Assembly: GCA_963714145.1 (NCBI GenBank)
Contig: OY970235.1
Span: 7,564,001 to 7,628,000 of the forward strand
Source: JBBWZH01 sp035544115
GTDB taxonomy: Bacteria; Actinomycetota; Actinomycetes; Mycobacteriales; CADCTP01
Direction of reading: 5' to 3'
DNA length: 64,000 bases
Below the pieces are notes generated by a model that ran no database searches, was not told the DNA's origin, and worked only from the letters and a program-made list of their open reading frames with translations. The translations under genes and the position numbers were made by a program. Position 1 is the first letter of the stretch. Each line of letters starts with the position of its first letter. Below, in pieces: positions 35,218 through 44,467 of the stretch.

Positions 35218-36744
35218 GTGCCTGATTTCAAGCACTTCAAGCTGCCCGACGTCGGCGAGGGGCTGACCGAGGCCGAGATCCTGCGCTGGTACGTCCAGCC
35301 CGGCGACGTCGTGACGATCAACCAGATCGTGGTCGAGATCGAGACCGCCAAGGCTGCGGTGGAGCTGCCGTCCCCGTACGCGGGGCGGGTCAGCGAGCTG
35401 CACGTCGCCGAGGGCAGCACGGTCGACGTCGGCACCCCGATCATCACCGTCGACATCGACCCGGACGGTGCGCCGCCCGGCCAGGTGGAGGCGCCGCCGG
35501 CGCCACCGGTCACCCTGCGGGACGATCTGGTGCCACAGCTCCCATTGCCGGACGAAGCGATCGAGCCGGGCATCATCGGCGGTCCGGCGCCGGGCGGGCG
35601 CACCTCGGTGCTGGTCGGGTACGGCCCACGCTCGGTGGCGGCCAAGCGCCGGCCACGGAAGCCGCCGGCCGGCACCGGTCCGGCTGGTGAGGCCGGCACC
35701 AAGCCGATCGCCGCACCGATCTCCGTCACCCCGGCCCCGGTCGGCCGGTCGAGCCCAACCGCCGCCCCCGCCGGCCCTACCGGCTCCGCCGGCCGCACCG
35801 TCGGCCCCGCCGGCACCGCCGGCCCCACTGGCCGGACCGCCGGGCCGGCACCGGACCTGGTGGTGCTGGCCAAACCGCCGGTCCGCAAGTTGGCCAAGGA
35901 TCTCGGCGTCGACCTGCGGGCGGTGGCCGGCAGCGGACCGAACGGCGTGATCACCCGCTCGGACGTGGAATCCGCGGCCCGCCCGGTCGAGGCGGAGCTG
36001 AACGGCGCCGTCCGGACAGTGCCGGCGCCGGTCTGGGACGCGTCCCGCGAGCAGCGGGTGCCGATCAAGGGCGTCCGCAAGCACATCGCCGCGGCGATGG
36101 TGAGCAGCGCGTTCACCGCCCCGCACGTGACCGAGTTCGTCTCGGTGGACGTGACGCCGATGATGGAGCTGCGGCAGCGGGTGGCCGCGACGCCGGAGTT
36201 CCACGGGGTCAAGGTGTCGCCGCTGCTGTTCGTCGCGAAGGCGCTGCTGCTGGCGGTGCGCCGGCACCCGATGATGAACTCCAGCTGGGACGAGGCGGCC
36301 CAGGAGATCGTGGTCAAGGAGTACGTCAACCTCGGGATCGCGGCGGCGACCGCCCGCGGGCTGATCGTGCCCAACATCAAGGACGCCGGCCGGCTGCCGC
36401 TGCGCGAGCTGGCGGTGGCGCTGGCCGAGCTGACCGGGACCGCGCGGGCCGGCCGGACCACGCCGGCCGACATGTCCGGCGGCACGATCACGATCACCAA
36501 CGTGGGCGTGTTCGGCATCGACACCGGCACGCCGATCATCAACCCGGGCGAGGCGGCGATCCTGGCCCTGGGCAGCGTCCGGGAGATGCCCTGGGTGGTG
36601 GACGGCCAACTGGCGGTGCGGCAGGTCGCCCAGCTGAGCGTGTCCTTCGATCACCGGATCATCGACGGTCAGCTCGGTGCGGAGTTCCTGGCCGACATCG
36701 CCACCCTGCTGTCCGACCCGGCCAGGGCGCTGGCCTGGAGCTGA
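35218..36744 (+). CDS. Dihydrolipoamide acyltransferase (E2)
   Basis: 508-residue core of the dehydrogenase complex. Domains: one lipoyl domain (1-80, lipoyl lysine in EIETAKAAVELPSP), a Pro/Ala/Gly linker, a peripheral-subunit-binding domain (about 220-255, VRKLAKDLGVDLRAVAGSG) and the catalytic acyltransferase domain (about 280-508) with the active site SFDHRIIDGQLGAEFL. A single lipoyl domain is common in branched-chain and many actinobacterial E2 proteins. GTG at 35218, 11 bp after E1 beta. No E3 gene follows, so E3 is supplied from elsewhere. Confidence 0.92.
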   Translation: MPDFKHFKLPDVGEGLTEAEILRWYVQPGDVVTINQIVVEIETAKAAVELPSPYAGRVSELHVAEGSTVDVGTPIITVDIDPDGAPPGQVEAPPAPPVTLRDDLVPQLPLPDEAIEPGIIGGPAPGGRTSVLVGYGPRSVAAKRRPRKPPAGTGPAGEAGTKPIAAPISVTPAPVGRSSPTAAPAGPTGSAGRTVGPAGTAGPTGRTAGPAPDLVVLAKPPVRKLAKDLGVDLRAVAGSGPNGVITRSDVESAARPVEAELNGAVRTVPAPVWDASREQRVPIKGVRKHIAAAMVSSAFTAPHVTEFVSVDVTPMMELRQRVAATPEFHGVKVSPLLFVAKALLLAVRRHPMMNSSWDEAAQEIVVKEYVNLGIAAATARGLIVPNIKDAGRLPLRELAVALAELTGTARAGRTTPADMSGGTITITNVGVFGIDTGTPIINPGEAAILALGSVREMPWVVDGQLAVRQVAQLSVSFDHRIIDGQLGAEFLADIATLLSDPARALAWS

Positions 36745-36925
36745 GAACGGCCGCCGGCCGGAACGCGAACGCTGAGTAGCGGTCCGGCCCGGCGGCCGAG
36801 CCGGACAAACAGCCATCACGACGTGCAGAGACTCCGCAGGGTGAGCGACATCACCAAGGCGTCTTGGAGTATCACATGCCCTCCCATTGCTACATGGAGT
36901 GACGCATCGAGAGGAGATGACAGAG

Positions 36926-37069
36926 GTGCGGCACTTCGCAAGTCGGTGGCGCCAGCGGGTCTCTATGGAGCGGCGCGAGCGCGCCATCCAGCGGGCCATT
37001 GACGCCGTCAACACGCCAACGGTCGAGGCAGAGCTTCGCGCGATCGCGGCCATCCAGAACAACCGATAA
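36926..37069 (+). CDS. Small basic protein, unknown function
   Basis: Predicted 47-residue arginine-rich helical protein (RHFASRWRQRVSMERRERAI at the start, ending AAIQNNR). The GTG at 36926 has GAGGAG (36911-36916) nine bases upstream; the in-frame ATG at 36917 would place the same site directly against the start. A hairpin terminator follows 54 bp after the stop. Codon positions keep the high-GC pattern. No domain is recognised; a nucleic-acid-associated role is possible from charge only. Confidence 0.55.
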   Translation: MRHFASRWRQRVSMERRERAIQRAIDAVNTPTVEAELRAIAAIQNNR

Positions 37070-37118
37070 CCCGAGCAGCGGCCGGTCTCTCACATGCGGG
37101 TGGACACCGGCCAGCACA

Positions 37119-37442
37119 TCAGGACCCGGCAGGCCTCAAGCCTGCCGGGTCTTGCTGACTCAGCGGCACGCCGGCCCCCACCGCCGCAGCCGCCGCCCGC
37201 ACCTCGGCCTCGCTCGGCAGCAGGTCGGTGATCGGGGTGCTGAGCACATCGGCCACCTGCTGCAGATCGTCCACCTCGACGCCGCTGTCACCGCTCTCCA
37301 ACGCGGCCAGCAGCGCGGCGGACAAGCCGGACCGCTGCGCCAACTGCTCCAGGCTCAGCTGCCGTAACTGCCGGGCCGCAACGACCCGCCGTCCGACCAG
37401 GTGCAGAAAGGCGGCAATGTCGTCGATGGAATCATTCACCAT
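37119..37442 (-). CDS. XRE-family HTH regulator
   Basis: 107-residue DNA-binding protein. The helix-turn-helix is VVAARQLRQLSLEQLAQRSG followed by LSAALLAALESGD (about residues 20-55); a short C-terminal helical part follows (DDLQQVADVLSTPITDLLPS). ATG at 37440-37442 lies in an AT-rich stretch. Its last codons overlap a hairpin that also terminates the small protein gene coming from the left. Target genes are not evident; autoregulation is usual for this class. Confidence 0.8.
   Translation of the reverse strand: MVNDSIDDIAAFLHLVGRRVVAARQLRQLSLEQLAQRSGLSAALLAALESGDSGVEVDDLQQVADVLSTPITDLLPSEAEVRAAAAAVGAGVPLSQQDPAGLRPAGS
37123..37151. terminator. Shared hairpin terminator
   Basis: 12-bp stem GACCCGGCAGGC (37123-37134) / GCCTGCCGGGTC (37140-37151), 5-base loop, followed by TTGCTGACT. 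It lies after the small basic protein gene and overlaps the end of the convergent XRE gene. Confidence 0.75.
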
Positions 37443-37505
37443 AAAGATGCAGTCTAACATCTTGAACGGCGGTCGGATCGGTCGTCCGGCTCATAGGCTG
37501 GCCAC

Positions 37506-39341
37506 ATGTCGGTAACCAGGCGGCCCCGGGTGCGGGCGCCGGAGCTGACCGGTGCCGGCGGCTGGCTGAACACCGGCGGCCGGGCGCTCACCCGGGCCGA
37601 CCTCCGCGGCAAGATTGTCATCCTCGACTTCTGGACCTTCTGCTGCCTCAACTGCCTGCACGTCCTGGCGGAGCTGCGGCCGCTGGAGGAGAAGTACCGG
37701 GACGTCCTGGTGATCGTCGGGGTGCACTCGCCGAAATTTCCGCACGAGGCGGACCGTCAGGCGCTCACCGACGCGGTCGCCCGGTACGACGTGCGGCACC
37801 CGGTGCTGGACGACCCGCAGCTGCGTACCTGGCAGGAGTACGCCGTCCGGGCCTGGCCGACGCTGGTCGTCGTCGACCCGGAGGGCTACGTGGTCTCGGT
37901 GGCCGCCGGTGAGGGGCACGCCGAGGGCCTGGCCCGGCTGGTCGACGAGCTGATCGCGGAGCACGACGCCCGCGGCACGCTGCGCCGCGGCGACGGGCCG
38001 TACATCGCGCCACCGGCGCCGCCGTCCGCGCTCAAGTTCCCGGGCAAGATCGCCTGGCGGGCGGACACCGGCAGCTTCCTGGTCACCGACAGCGGCCACC
38101 ACTCGATCGTCGAACTGGCCGCCGACGGCGAGACCGTGCTGCGCCGGATCGGCTCCGGCCGGCGCGGCCGGCTGGACGGGCCGGCGGGCACCGCCGAGTT
38201 CGCCGAGCCGCAGGGGCTGTTGCTGCTGCCGGCCGAGGTCGCCGCCGCGGTCGGTTACCACCTGCTCGTCGCCGACACGGTCAACCACCTGCTGCGCGGC
38301 GTCCGGCTGGACACCGGGGCGGTGCGCACGGTGGCCGACCTGCCGGCGGCGCTCGCCGACACGACCGTGGTCACCGGGCGGGTGCCGCCGGTGCCGTCGC
38401 CCTGGGACCTGGCGTGGTGGCGCGGCCGGGTCGCGGTCGCGGCCGCCGGGGTGCACCTGTTGCTGGAGTTCGACCCGCGCACCGGTCGGGTCGGGCTGCT
38501 CGCCGGCACCACCGTCGAGGGCCTGCGGGACGGGCCGGCGCTGGACGGCTGGCTGGCCCAGCCGAGCGGGCTGGCCGTCGACGGCGCCGACCGGCTCTGG
38601 ATCGCCGACGCGGAGACGTCCGCGCTGCGCTGGCTGACCGAGGACGGCGACGGCGCGACCCTGCACACCGCGGTCGGCGCCGGGCTGTTCGACTTCGGGC
38701 ACGTCGACGGCCCGGCCGCCGAGGCCCGGTTCCAGCACCCACTCGGCGTCGCGGTCCTGCCCGACGGCAGCATCGCCGTGCTGGACACCTACAACGGCGC
38801 GGTCCGCCGGTACGACCCGGTCGCCGGGGAGGTCACCACGCTGGCCACCGAGGTGGCCGAGCCGAGCGGTGCCGTCGTGGTCGGCGACGACCTGGTGGTG
38901 GTCGAGTCGGCCGCGCACCGGATCACCCGCCCGGTCGCGCCCGGCACGCTGCGCCGGATCACCGCACCGGCCACCCCGACCCGGCGGCCACCGGCCGAAT
39001 TGAGCCCGGGCCCGGTGGTCCTGGACGTCGTCTTCGAGCCGGCGCCCGGGCAGAAGCTGGACGACCGGTTCGGCCCGTCGACGCTGCTGCAGGTCAGCGC
39101 GTCATCACCGGCGTTGCTGGTCAGTGGCGCCGGCGAGTCGGTCGAGTTGACCCGGGGCCTGGAACTCGCCGCTGCCGGCACCGAAGGTGTGCTGCACGTG
39201 ACCGCGCAGGCGGCCAGCTGCGACGAGGGTGTCGAGCACCCGGCCTGCCACATCACCCGGCAGGACTGGGGGGTTCCGGTCCGGATCGTCGCCGGCGCCC
39301 CGGCCCGTCTCCCCCTCGTCCTCCGCGGCCTCGACAGCTAG
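37506..39341 (+). CDS. Thioredoxin-domain NHL-repeat protein (NHLRC2-like)
   Basis: 611 residues. The N-terminal thioredoxin/TlpA-like domain (about 15-155) has the redox motif in ILDFWTFCCLNCLHVL (CLNC, preceded by a further Cys). A six-bladed NHL propeller follows (about 170-490), with repeated GL.V....LWIADAE... and GVAVLPDGSIAVLDTYNGAV blades, and a C-terminal beta-rich domain. The order matches NHLRC2-type proteins. No signal peptide, so probably cytoplasmic. ATG at 37506. The function of bacterial members is not established; a redox-dependent binding role is inferred. Confidence 0.85.
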   Translation: MSVTRRPRVRAPELTGAGGWLNTGGRALTRADLRGKIVILDFWTFCCLNCLHVLAELRPLEEKYRDVLVIVGVHSPKFPHEADRQALTDAVARYDVRHPVLDDPQLRTWQEYAVRAWPTLVVVDPEGYVVSVAAGEGHAEGLARLVDELIAEHDARGTLRRGDGPYIAPPAPPSALKFPGKIAWRADTGSFLVTDSGHHSIVELAADGETVLRRIGSGRRGRLDGPAGTAEFAEPQGLLLLPAEVAAAVGYHLLVADTVNHLLRGVRLDTGAVRTVADLPAALADTTVVTGRVPPVPSPWDLAWWRGRVAVAAAGVHLLLEFDPRTGRVGLLAGTTVEGLRDGPALDGWLAQPSGLAVDGADRLWIADAETSALRWLTEDGDGATLHTAVGAGLFDFGHVDGPAAEARFQHPLGVAVLPDGSIAVLDTYNGAVRRYDPVAGEVTTLATEVAEPSGAVVVGDDLVVVESAAHRITRPVAPGTLRRITAPATPTRRPPAELSPGPVVLDVVFEPAPGQKLDDRFGPSTLLQVSASSPALLVSGAGESVELTRGLELAAAGTEGVLHVTAQAASCDEGVEHPACHITRQDWGVPVRIVAGAPARLPLVLRGLDS

Positions 39342-39396
39342 GGATGCCTGCTGGCGGCCGGTTCAGGCGGCCAGCCGGTCAGTACCGGCCAGCCGG

Positions 39397-40215
39397 TCAG
39401 TTCAGGAAGCGGTCGTGCAGGCGGGACGCGTCGGCCGGGGTGAGGCCGGCCCGGTCGAGCCAGCCGAGCGGGCCACCGGAGCGCTCGTCCAGCACCTCCA
39501 GGAACCGGCGCAGCGTCTCCGGCTGGGGGCGGTGCGAGTCGGCCGGCCGGTGGTCCAGGTCGCCGGCGTAGGTGGGGCTGTTCCGCAGCCGCTCCAGGAT
39601 CGCCTCGAGGACGTCGCCGGTGGCGGCGTAGTCGGCGATGATCGCCTCCCGGGTCACCCCGACGACCGACAGAGCGAGCGCGATGACCACTCCGGTGCGA
39701 TCCTTGCCGGCGGCGCAATGCACCACCGAAGCCCCGCCGTTGCCGGCCATCGCCCGCAGCGCGGCGACCACGCTGTCCGGCCGGTCCCGCAGGTAGCCGA
39801 GGTAGTAGCCGACGGCCAGCGTCGCGCTGACCTCGGCCGGCGGGGCAGTCCGGTCGACGCTGATCAGCACCGGCCGGTCGACGGTCTGCCAGGGCAACAG
39901 GGTGTCGGCGTCGATGTCGGTCATCTGGCCGCCCTCCGGGAAGAGCGAGCAGTGCCGGTGCACCACCAGCGGTTCCCGGGTCAATGGGCCCGGGCCCTCC
40001 TTCTGCACCTCGACCGAGGTGCGCAGGTCGACGACCGTCCGGACACCGAGTTCGTGTACCAGGGTGTGTACATCGTCCTGGGTCAACCCCTGCAGGTTGT
40101 CGGCCCGCAGCGCCCGGCCGGGCCTGGTCACCTGACCGTCGACCGTGGGCAGGCCACCGAGGTCCCGAACGTTGGCAGCGCCGCCCAGCTTGATCCAGCG
40201 TGAATTCTCGTCCAT
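39397..40215 (-). CDS. Protein-tyrosine/serine phosphatase (PtpB-like)
   Basis: 272-residue phosphatase of the Y_phosphatase3 family. The P-loop is VVHCAAGKDRTGVV (HCxxGKDRTG) at about 164-177. The N-terminal LGGAANVRDLGGLPTVDGQV and TVVDLRTSVE are also typical. Mycobacterium PtpB belongs to this group and is secreted, but I see no signal peptide here. ATG at 40213-40215 (MDENSRWIKLGG) is the family-like start; the open frame extends upstream without conserved residues. Confidence 0.88.
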   Translation of the reverse strand: MDENSRWIKLGGAANVRDLGGLPTVDGQVTRPGRALRADNLQGLTQDDVHTLVHELGVRTVVDLRTSVEVQKEGPGPLTREPLVVHRHCSLFPEGGQMTDIDADTLLPWQTVDRPVLISVDRTAPPAEVSATLAVGYYLGYLRDRPDSVVAALRAMAGNGGASVVHCAAGKDRTGVVIALALSVVGVTREAIIADYAATGDVLEAILERLRNSPTYAGDLDHRPADSHRPQPETLRRFLEVLDERSGGPLGWLDRAGLTPADASRLHDRFLN

Positions 40216-40370
40216 CAGGTCTGACCATATGCCCGACGACGTCAGCCGTTCGGCGAGATGTTGTCCACCGCACAGATGGTGCTGGGACAACCGTGGGATG
40301 CGCCGGTCGGGTGAAGCAGGGCAGGATAGGTCTGGCGGGTGGCAGCGGGCGGCGCGAACGAGGTGCGGCA

Positions 40371-41798
40371 ATGGCCGATTACGACTTCGACTTGCTTGTC
40401 CTCGGCTCGGGGCCGGGCGGGCAGAAGGCAGCCATCGCCGGGGCAAAGCTGGGGCGGCGGGTTGGCCTGGTGGAGCGCCGGCACATGGTCGGCGGAGTGT
40501 GCATCAATACCGGCACCATTCCATCGAAGACGCTGCGGGAGGCGGTGCTCTACGTCACCGGGCTCGCGCAGCGTGAGTTCTACGGGCAGTCCTACCGGGT
40601 GAAGGACGACGTCACGGTCTCCGACCTGCTGACCCGTACCCACCATGTGATCGGCCGCGAGATCGACGTGATCCGTAGCCAGCTGGCCCGCAACCACGTG
40701 CACATGCTGGTCGGCACCGGCCGGTTCGACGACTCGCACACGATCATCGTCGCGGCCGAGGACGGCAGCGAGCGGAAGGTCACCGCGGAGAAGATCGTGA
40801 TCGCGGTCGGCACCCGGCCGGCCCGCCCGGCCACCGTCCAGTTCGACGGGCTGACCATTGTGGACAGCGATCAGATCCTCTGCATGGAGCACCTGCCCGC
40901 GACGATGGTCGTGGTCGGTGCCGGCGTCATCGGCATCGAGTACGCGTCGATGTTCGCCGCGCTCGGTACCAAGGTGACCGTGGTCGAGCGGCGCGAGCGG
41001 ATGCTCGACTTCTGCGACCTGGAGATCATCGAAGCGCTGAAGTACCAGCTGCGCGACCTGGCCGTGACGTTCCGGTTCCGGGAGACGGTATCCCGGGTGG
41101 AGCGGCACGAGGGCGGCACGCTGACGATCCTGGAGAGCGGCAAGCGGCTCCCGGCCGACACGGTGATGTACTCGGCCGGCCGGGACGGCGTCACCGACAT
41201 CCTGCAGCTGGACCGGGCCGAGCTGGAGGCCGACGACCGCGGCCGGATCAGCGTCGACCAGTACTGCCGCACCAAGGTCGACCACATCTACGCGGTCGGC
41301 GACGTGATCGGGTTCCCGGCGCTGGCCGCGACCTCGATGGAGCAGGGCCGGCGGGCCGCCTATCACGCCTGTGGCGAGCCGGTGGACAGCGGCAAGCACC
41401 TGCTGCAGCCGATCGGCATCTACACGATCCCGGAGATCTCCTACGTCGGGCGCACCGAGGACGAGCTGACCGCCGAATCGGTGCCGTTCGAGGTCGGCAT
41501 CTCCCGCTACCGCGAGCTGGCCCGCGGCCAGATCCTCGGCGATTCGTACGGCATGCTGAAGCTGCTCGTACATTCGGAGAGCAAGCAGCTGCTGGGCGTG
41601 CACGTGTTCGGCACCAACGCCACCGAGCTCGTCCACATTGGACAGACTGTGATGGGCCTCGGTGGCACGATCGACTACCTGGTCGAGGCGGTGTTCAACT
41701 ACCCGACGCTGGCCGAGTCGTACAAGGTCGCCGCGCTGGACGCGATGAACAAGATGCGGGCGGTGGCGAGGATGAGCGAATGGCCGACGGAGCCGTAA
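40371..41798 (+). CDS. sthA: Soluble (Si-specific) NAD(P) transhydrogenase
   Basis: 475-residue flavoprotein that passes hydride between NADPH and NAD+. N-terminal FAD site LLVLGSGPGGQKAAIAGAKL; second dinucleotide fold MVVVGAGVIGIEYASMFAAL. The redox-active disulfide of related reductases is replaced by CINTGTIPSKTLREA, which separates SthA from lipoamide dehydrogenase. C-terminal dimer domain follows (PEISYVGRTEDELT, FNYPTLAESYKVAALDAMN). ATG at 40371. So despite proximity to the 2-oxoacid dehydrogenase genes this is not the missing E3. Confidence 0.92.
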   Translation: MADYDFDLLVLGSGPGGQKAAIAGAKLGRRVGLVERRHMVGGVCINTGTIPSKTLREAVLYVTGLAQREFYGQSYRVKDDVTVSDLLTRTHHVIGREIDVIRSQLARNHVHMLVGTGRFDDSHTIIVAAEDGSERKVTAEKIVIAVGTRPARPATVQFDGLTIVDSDQILCMEHLPATMVVVGAGVIGIEYASMFAALGTKVTVVERRERMLDFCDLEIIEALKYQLRDLAVTFRFRETVSRVERHEGGTLTILESGKRLPADTVMYSAGRDGVTDILQLDRAELEADDRGRISVDQYCRTKVDHIYAVGDVIGFPALAATSMEQGRRAAYHACGEPVDSGKHLLQPIGIYTIPEISYVGRTEDELTAESVPFEVGISRYRELARGQILGDSYGMLKLLVHSESKQLLGVHVFGTNATELVHIGQTVMGLGGTIDYLVEAVFNYPTLAESYKVAALDAMNKMRAVARMSEWPTEP

Positions 41799-44467
41799 CT
41801 GGCGCGGCCAGGGCAGATCCGAGGATGCGGGTAGTGCCGGCCGCCGACCCGCTCGCCGAGCTCGCCCGGCTGCGCCGGCCGACCGGACCCTGGCTGCACC
41901 TGCTCGACGGCGCGCCGTCGGACGCCCGGCAGTTGGGCTGGATGCTCGGTCAGGACGGCGTGGTGGTCCGGATCCTGCGTGGCCACTGCGTCCGCACCGG
42001 GTACGGCCTGTTCGACGAGACCGCGGCCGCGCTGCAGTTGCCCGGCGACCCGGTGGAGGACTGGCCCGCGCTGGCCAGCCTGCTCACCGACATGTCCTGG
42101 CTGCCCGGCGCCGGGCACCTGCTCGTGATCAGCGGGGCCGCCCTACTGCTCGCCGCCGCGCCACTGTCCGAACTGGACGGTTTCGTCGCGACGGTCCGGG
42201 AGGTGGCGCGCAGCCGGGCCGAAGAGGGCGACCCGGTGCCGTTCCACGTGGTACTGCAGGACGACGGGCTCGGCCTGCTCGGCCTGCGGGCCCGCCTCGA
42301 CGCGGTCGGCGCCCGGTACGACGATCTCGCCGGCTGGGATGCCGAGGAGCCGGTCGCCGAGGCGGCGCTGAACAGCCGTACCACCTACCTGCCCGGCGAT
42401 CCGCACCCGGACGAGGTCGACCGGGCGGTCGGCGCCGCACTGTCCACTCAGGACAGCGTACGGGCGGTACACCGGTGCTGGCAGGGCTTCCGCGGCCCGG
42501 ACGTCGCCCAGGTCCGGGTGTACGTGCCGGTGCTGGTCGATCTGGTCGCTGTGATCGGCGTGGTCAGCACGGCGGCGGCGACTGCCGCCGAGCGTGGCGC
42601 GGCCTGCCTGGCCGTGCCGGTGCTGGCCGACGAGCGGCGCCGGGATCCGCTGCAGCAGGCGGTCTGGGCCGCTTCCGTACCGGTCTGGCCGGAGCCGGAC
42701 CTACCCCCGGAGCCACCCTCGCCACGCACCCCGGCCGAGCTGGTCGCGCCGCTGCCGCCCGGCGCTCCCGCCGCGCCTACCGCGCCGGAGCCGGTCGCGT
42801 CCACTGTGGAGGGTGAGCCGCCCGGAGTGGACGCGGTCGAGCCGGCCGCGGCGGCGGTCGACCCGGACCGGCCGCGGGACGACCCGGCCGGTGGGTTCGA
42901 ACTGGTCGCGGCGAACCTGGAATGGTCCTTCGCCGCCGGCGCGATCGCGCTGGACGGGGTGGACGCGGCGCTGTCCCGGTATGCCGCGGGTTCGGAGCGG
43001 CTGGCCGCGCTGTTCCGCAGTTGGGTGGCCGACCCGGCCGGCGGCTGGGTCCGGGTGGTGATGGCGTACGTCGGCTCGGGTTCGATCTCCGGTGTCGAGA
43101 CCGAGCGCAGCACGATCGTCGACCTGGTCCAACGGTCCGGCGCCCGGCGCTGCTGCATCGAGATCGTCGGCCTGGCCGACGTCGGCGACGTACATCGCTG
43201 GCTGGAGGACCGCTCGGTCGCCCTCTGGCGCGCGCCCGCCCGCCGTCCGACCCCGGCGACCGGAACGGCCGCCACGGCGGCCCACGATCCGGCCGCCTCC
43301 GCCCCGCCGGCCGGGTCCGGCGACCCGGCAGCTCGGCCGGCCGCAGTCGAGCCGTCCGCCGTACCGGCCGGCCAACCGCCTGCCGGCCAGCCGCAGACCG
43401 GCCAGCCGCCTGCCGGCCAGCCGCAGACCGGCCAGCCGCCTGCCGGCCAGCCGCAGACCGGCGAGCCGGCGGCCGCACCGGCCGGCAACCCGGCGGCACC
43501 GGCGCCCGCTGACCAGGCCGGGCCGTCGGCCGGAGCCGGGTCGTCGGCCGGAGCCGGGTCGTCGGCCGGGACCGGGCTGGCGGACGACGCCATCTTCCAG
43601 CCCGGCCCCGGCGAGGATGAGCCGGCCCTGGCGGCACTGGTGGCCTGGGTGCCGGACCAGGCCGGTGTACTCGGCCTGGTCACCGTCTGGACCGAGTTGG
43701 CCGGCCAGCGGACGGTCGTGGTCGGCGTGGTGGTCGACGGCGAGGCCGACCAGCCGGCAATCCTGGCCGAGGTGGGGAGCGCGCTCAGCGGGCTGCCCGA
43801 CCCGGTGCTGGTCGAGCCGCTCGAGCCGGCGAAGGGGCTGTCGCCGGTGCACCTGCGGCTGTACCGGGGTTCGACCCGGCTGTGGACCCGCAAGGTGGAA
43901 CGGGCCCCGTCGAACCGGCCGGGCGTGCTGCAGCTGGATACCACCTACCACGCCGTGAACAGCGCTATCGATACCGTCATCGACGTCTCCGAGTCGATCG
44001 ACGACGAGCAGTTCGATGGCTTCACGCTGGTCGGCCTGGACCTGAACGCGTCCGTGCAGCGCGGCGCCGAGGAGCCGGACGAGCGGGACAACGCGGTGGT
44101 CGCCTGGATCAGCGAGCAGCCGCACGCGCTGGCGACGCTGCGCGCGGCGGCCCAGGTCGGCGAGGGCACCCCGTTCCCGGTCTACAGCGTGCTGGTCGAT
44201 GCGGACGCCGACCGGCCGGCGGTCCGCCACGGCCTGGCCAGGGTGATCGCCGGCACCGGCACGGCACAGGCGGGCGTCGAGGTGTTCTGCCCGTTCGAGC
44301 GGATCGCGGTGTTCCACGTCCAGCTGTACGGGGCCTCGCTGAGCCTCTGGAAAACGGACCGGCCGCCGCCGCCCACTTCGGACGGGTCCACTTCGGACGG
44401 GTCCAGTCCGGACCCATCCACAGTGGACGGTGCGGCGGCCGGGTCGGCCGAGCCGACGCCGAACTAG
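41780..44467 (+). CDS. Large multi-domain protein with SseB-like repeats, function unknown
   Basis: 895 residues (880 if the ATG at 41825 is used). Several alpha/beta domains are joined by Pro/Ala-rich linkers. Two C-terminal segments look like repeats of one fold: VVVGVVVDGEADQPAILAEV...HLRLYRGSTRLW and VYSVLVDADADRPAVRHGLA...HVQLYGASLSLW; they resemble the C-terminal half of the SseB-like protein at 49053-49976 (LLVLVDQDVGQLPLAEAVAD...VGVPLW). This likeness is by eye and weak. A perfect tandem repeat lies at 43381-43470. No signal peptide or membrane helix. It overlaps the sthA end by 19 bp and the convergent acyl-CoA dehydrogenase by 4 bp. Confidence 0.7.
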   Translation: MADGAVTGAARADPRMRVVPAADPLAELARLRRPTGPWLHLLDGAPSDARQLGWMLGQDGVVVRILRGHCVRTGYGLFDETAAALQLPGDPVEDWPALASLLTDMSWLPGAGHLLVISGAALLLAAAPLSELDGFVATVREVARSRAEEGDPVPFHVVLQDDGLGLLGLRARLDAVGARYDDLAGWDAEEPVAEAALNSRTTYLPGDPHPDEVDRAVGAALSTQDSVRAVHRCWQGFRGPDVAQVRVYVPVLVDLVAVIGVVSTAAATAAERGAACLAVPVLADERRRDPLQQAVWAASVPVWPEPDLPPEPPSPRTPAELVAPLPPGAPAAPTAPEPVASTVEGEPPGVDAVEPAAAAVDPDRPRDDPAGGFELVAANLEWSFAAGAIALDGVDAALSRYAAGSERLAALFRSWVADPAGGWVRVVMAYVGSGSISGVETERSTIVDLVQRSGARRCCIEIVGLADVGDVHRWLEDRSVALWRAPARRPTPATGTAATAAHDPAASAPPAGSGDPAARPAAVEPSAVPAGQPPAGQPQTGQPPAGQPQTGQPPAGQPQTGEPAAAPAGNPAAPAPADQAGPSAGAGSSAGAGSSAGTGLADDAIFQPGPGEDEPALAALVAWVPDQAGVLGLVTVWTELAGQRTVVVGVVVDGEADQPAILAEVGSALSGLPDPVLVEPLEPAKGLSPVHLRLYRGSTRLWTRKVERAPSNRPGVLQLDTTYHAVNSAIDTVIDVSESIDDEQFDGFTLVGLDLNASVQRGAEEPDERDNAVVAWISEQPHALATLRAAAQVGEGTPFPVYSVLVDADADRPAVRHGLARVIAGTGTAQAGVEVFCPFERIAVFHVQLYGASLSLWKTDRPPPPTSDGSTSDGSSPDPSTVDGAAAGSAEPTPN
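43381..43470 (+). repeat. 30-bp in-frame tandem repeat
   Basis: Three 30-bp units (43381-43410, 43411-43440, 43441-43470, the last slightly altered) encode the decapeptide PAGQPQTGQP within a linker of the 895-residue protein. The first two units are identical. A low-complexity linker repeat, not a CRISPR-like array. Confidence 0.88.

Noticed and set aside
40371..41798. Dihydrolipoamide dehydrogenase (E3) for the nearby complex
   Set aside because: The redox-active cysteine pair is replaced by the CINTGTIPSKT motif of soluble transhydrogenase.
43381..43470. Regularly spaced repeats resembling a small CRISPR array
   Set aside because: Units are contiguous without spacers and lie in frame in a protein linker.
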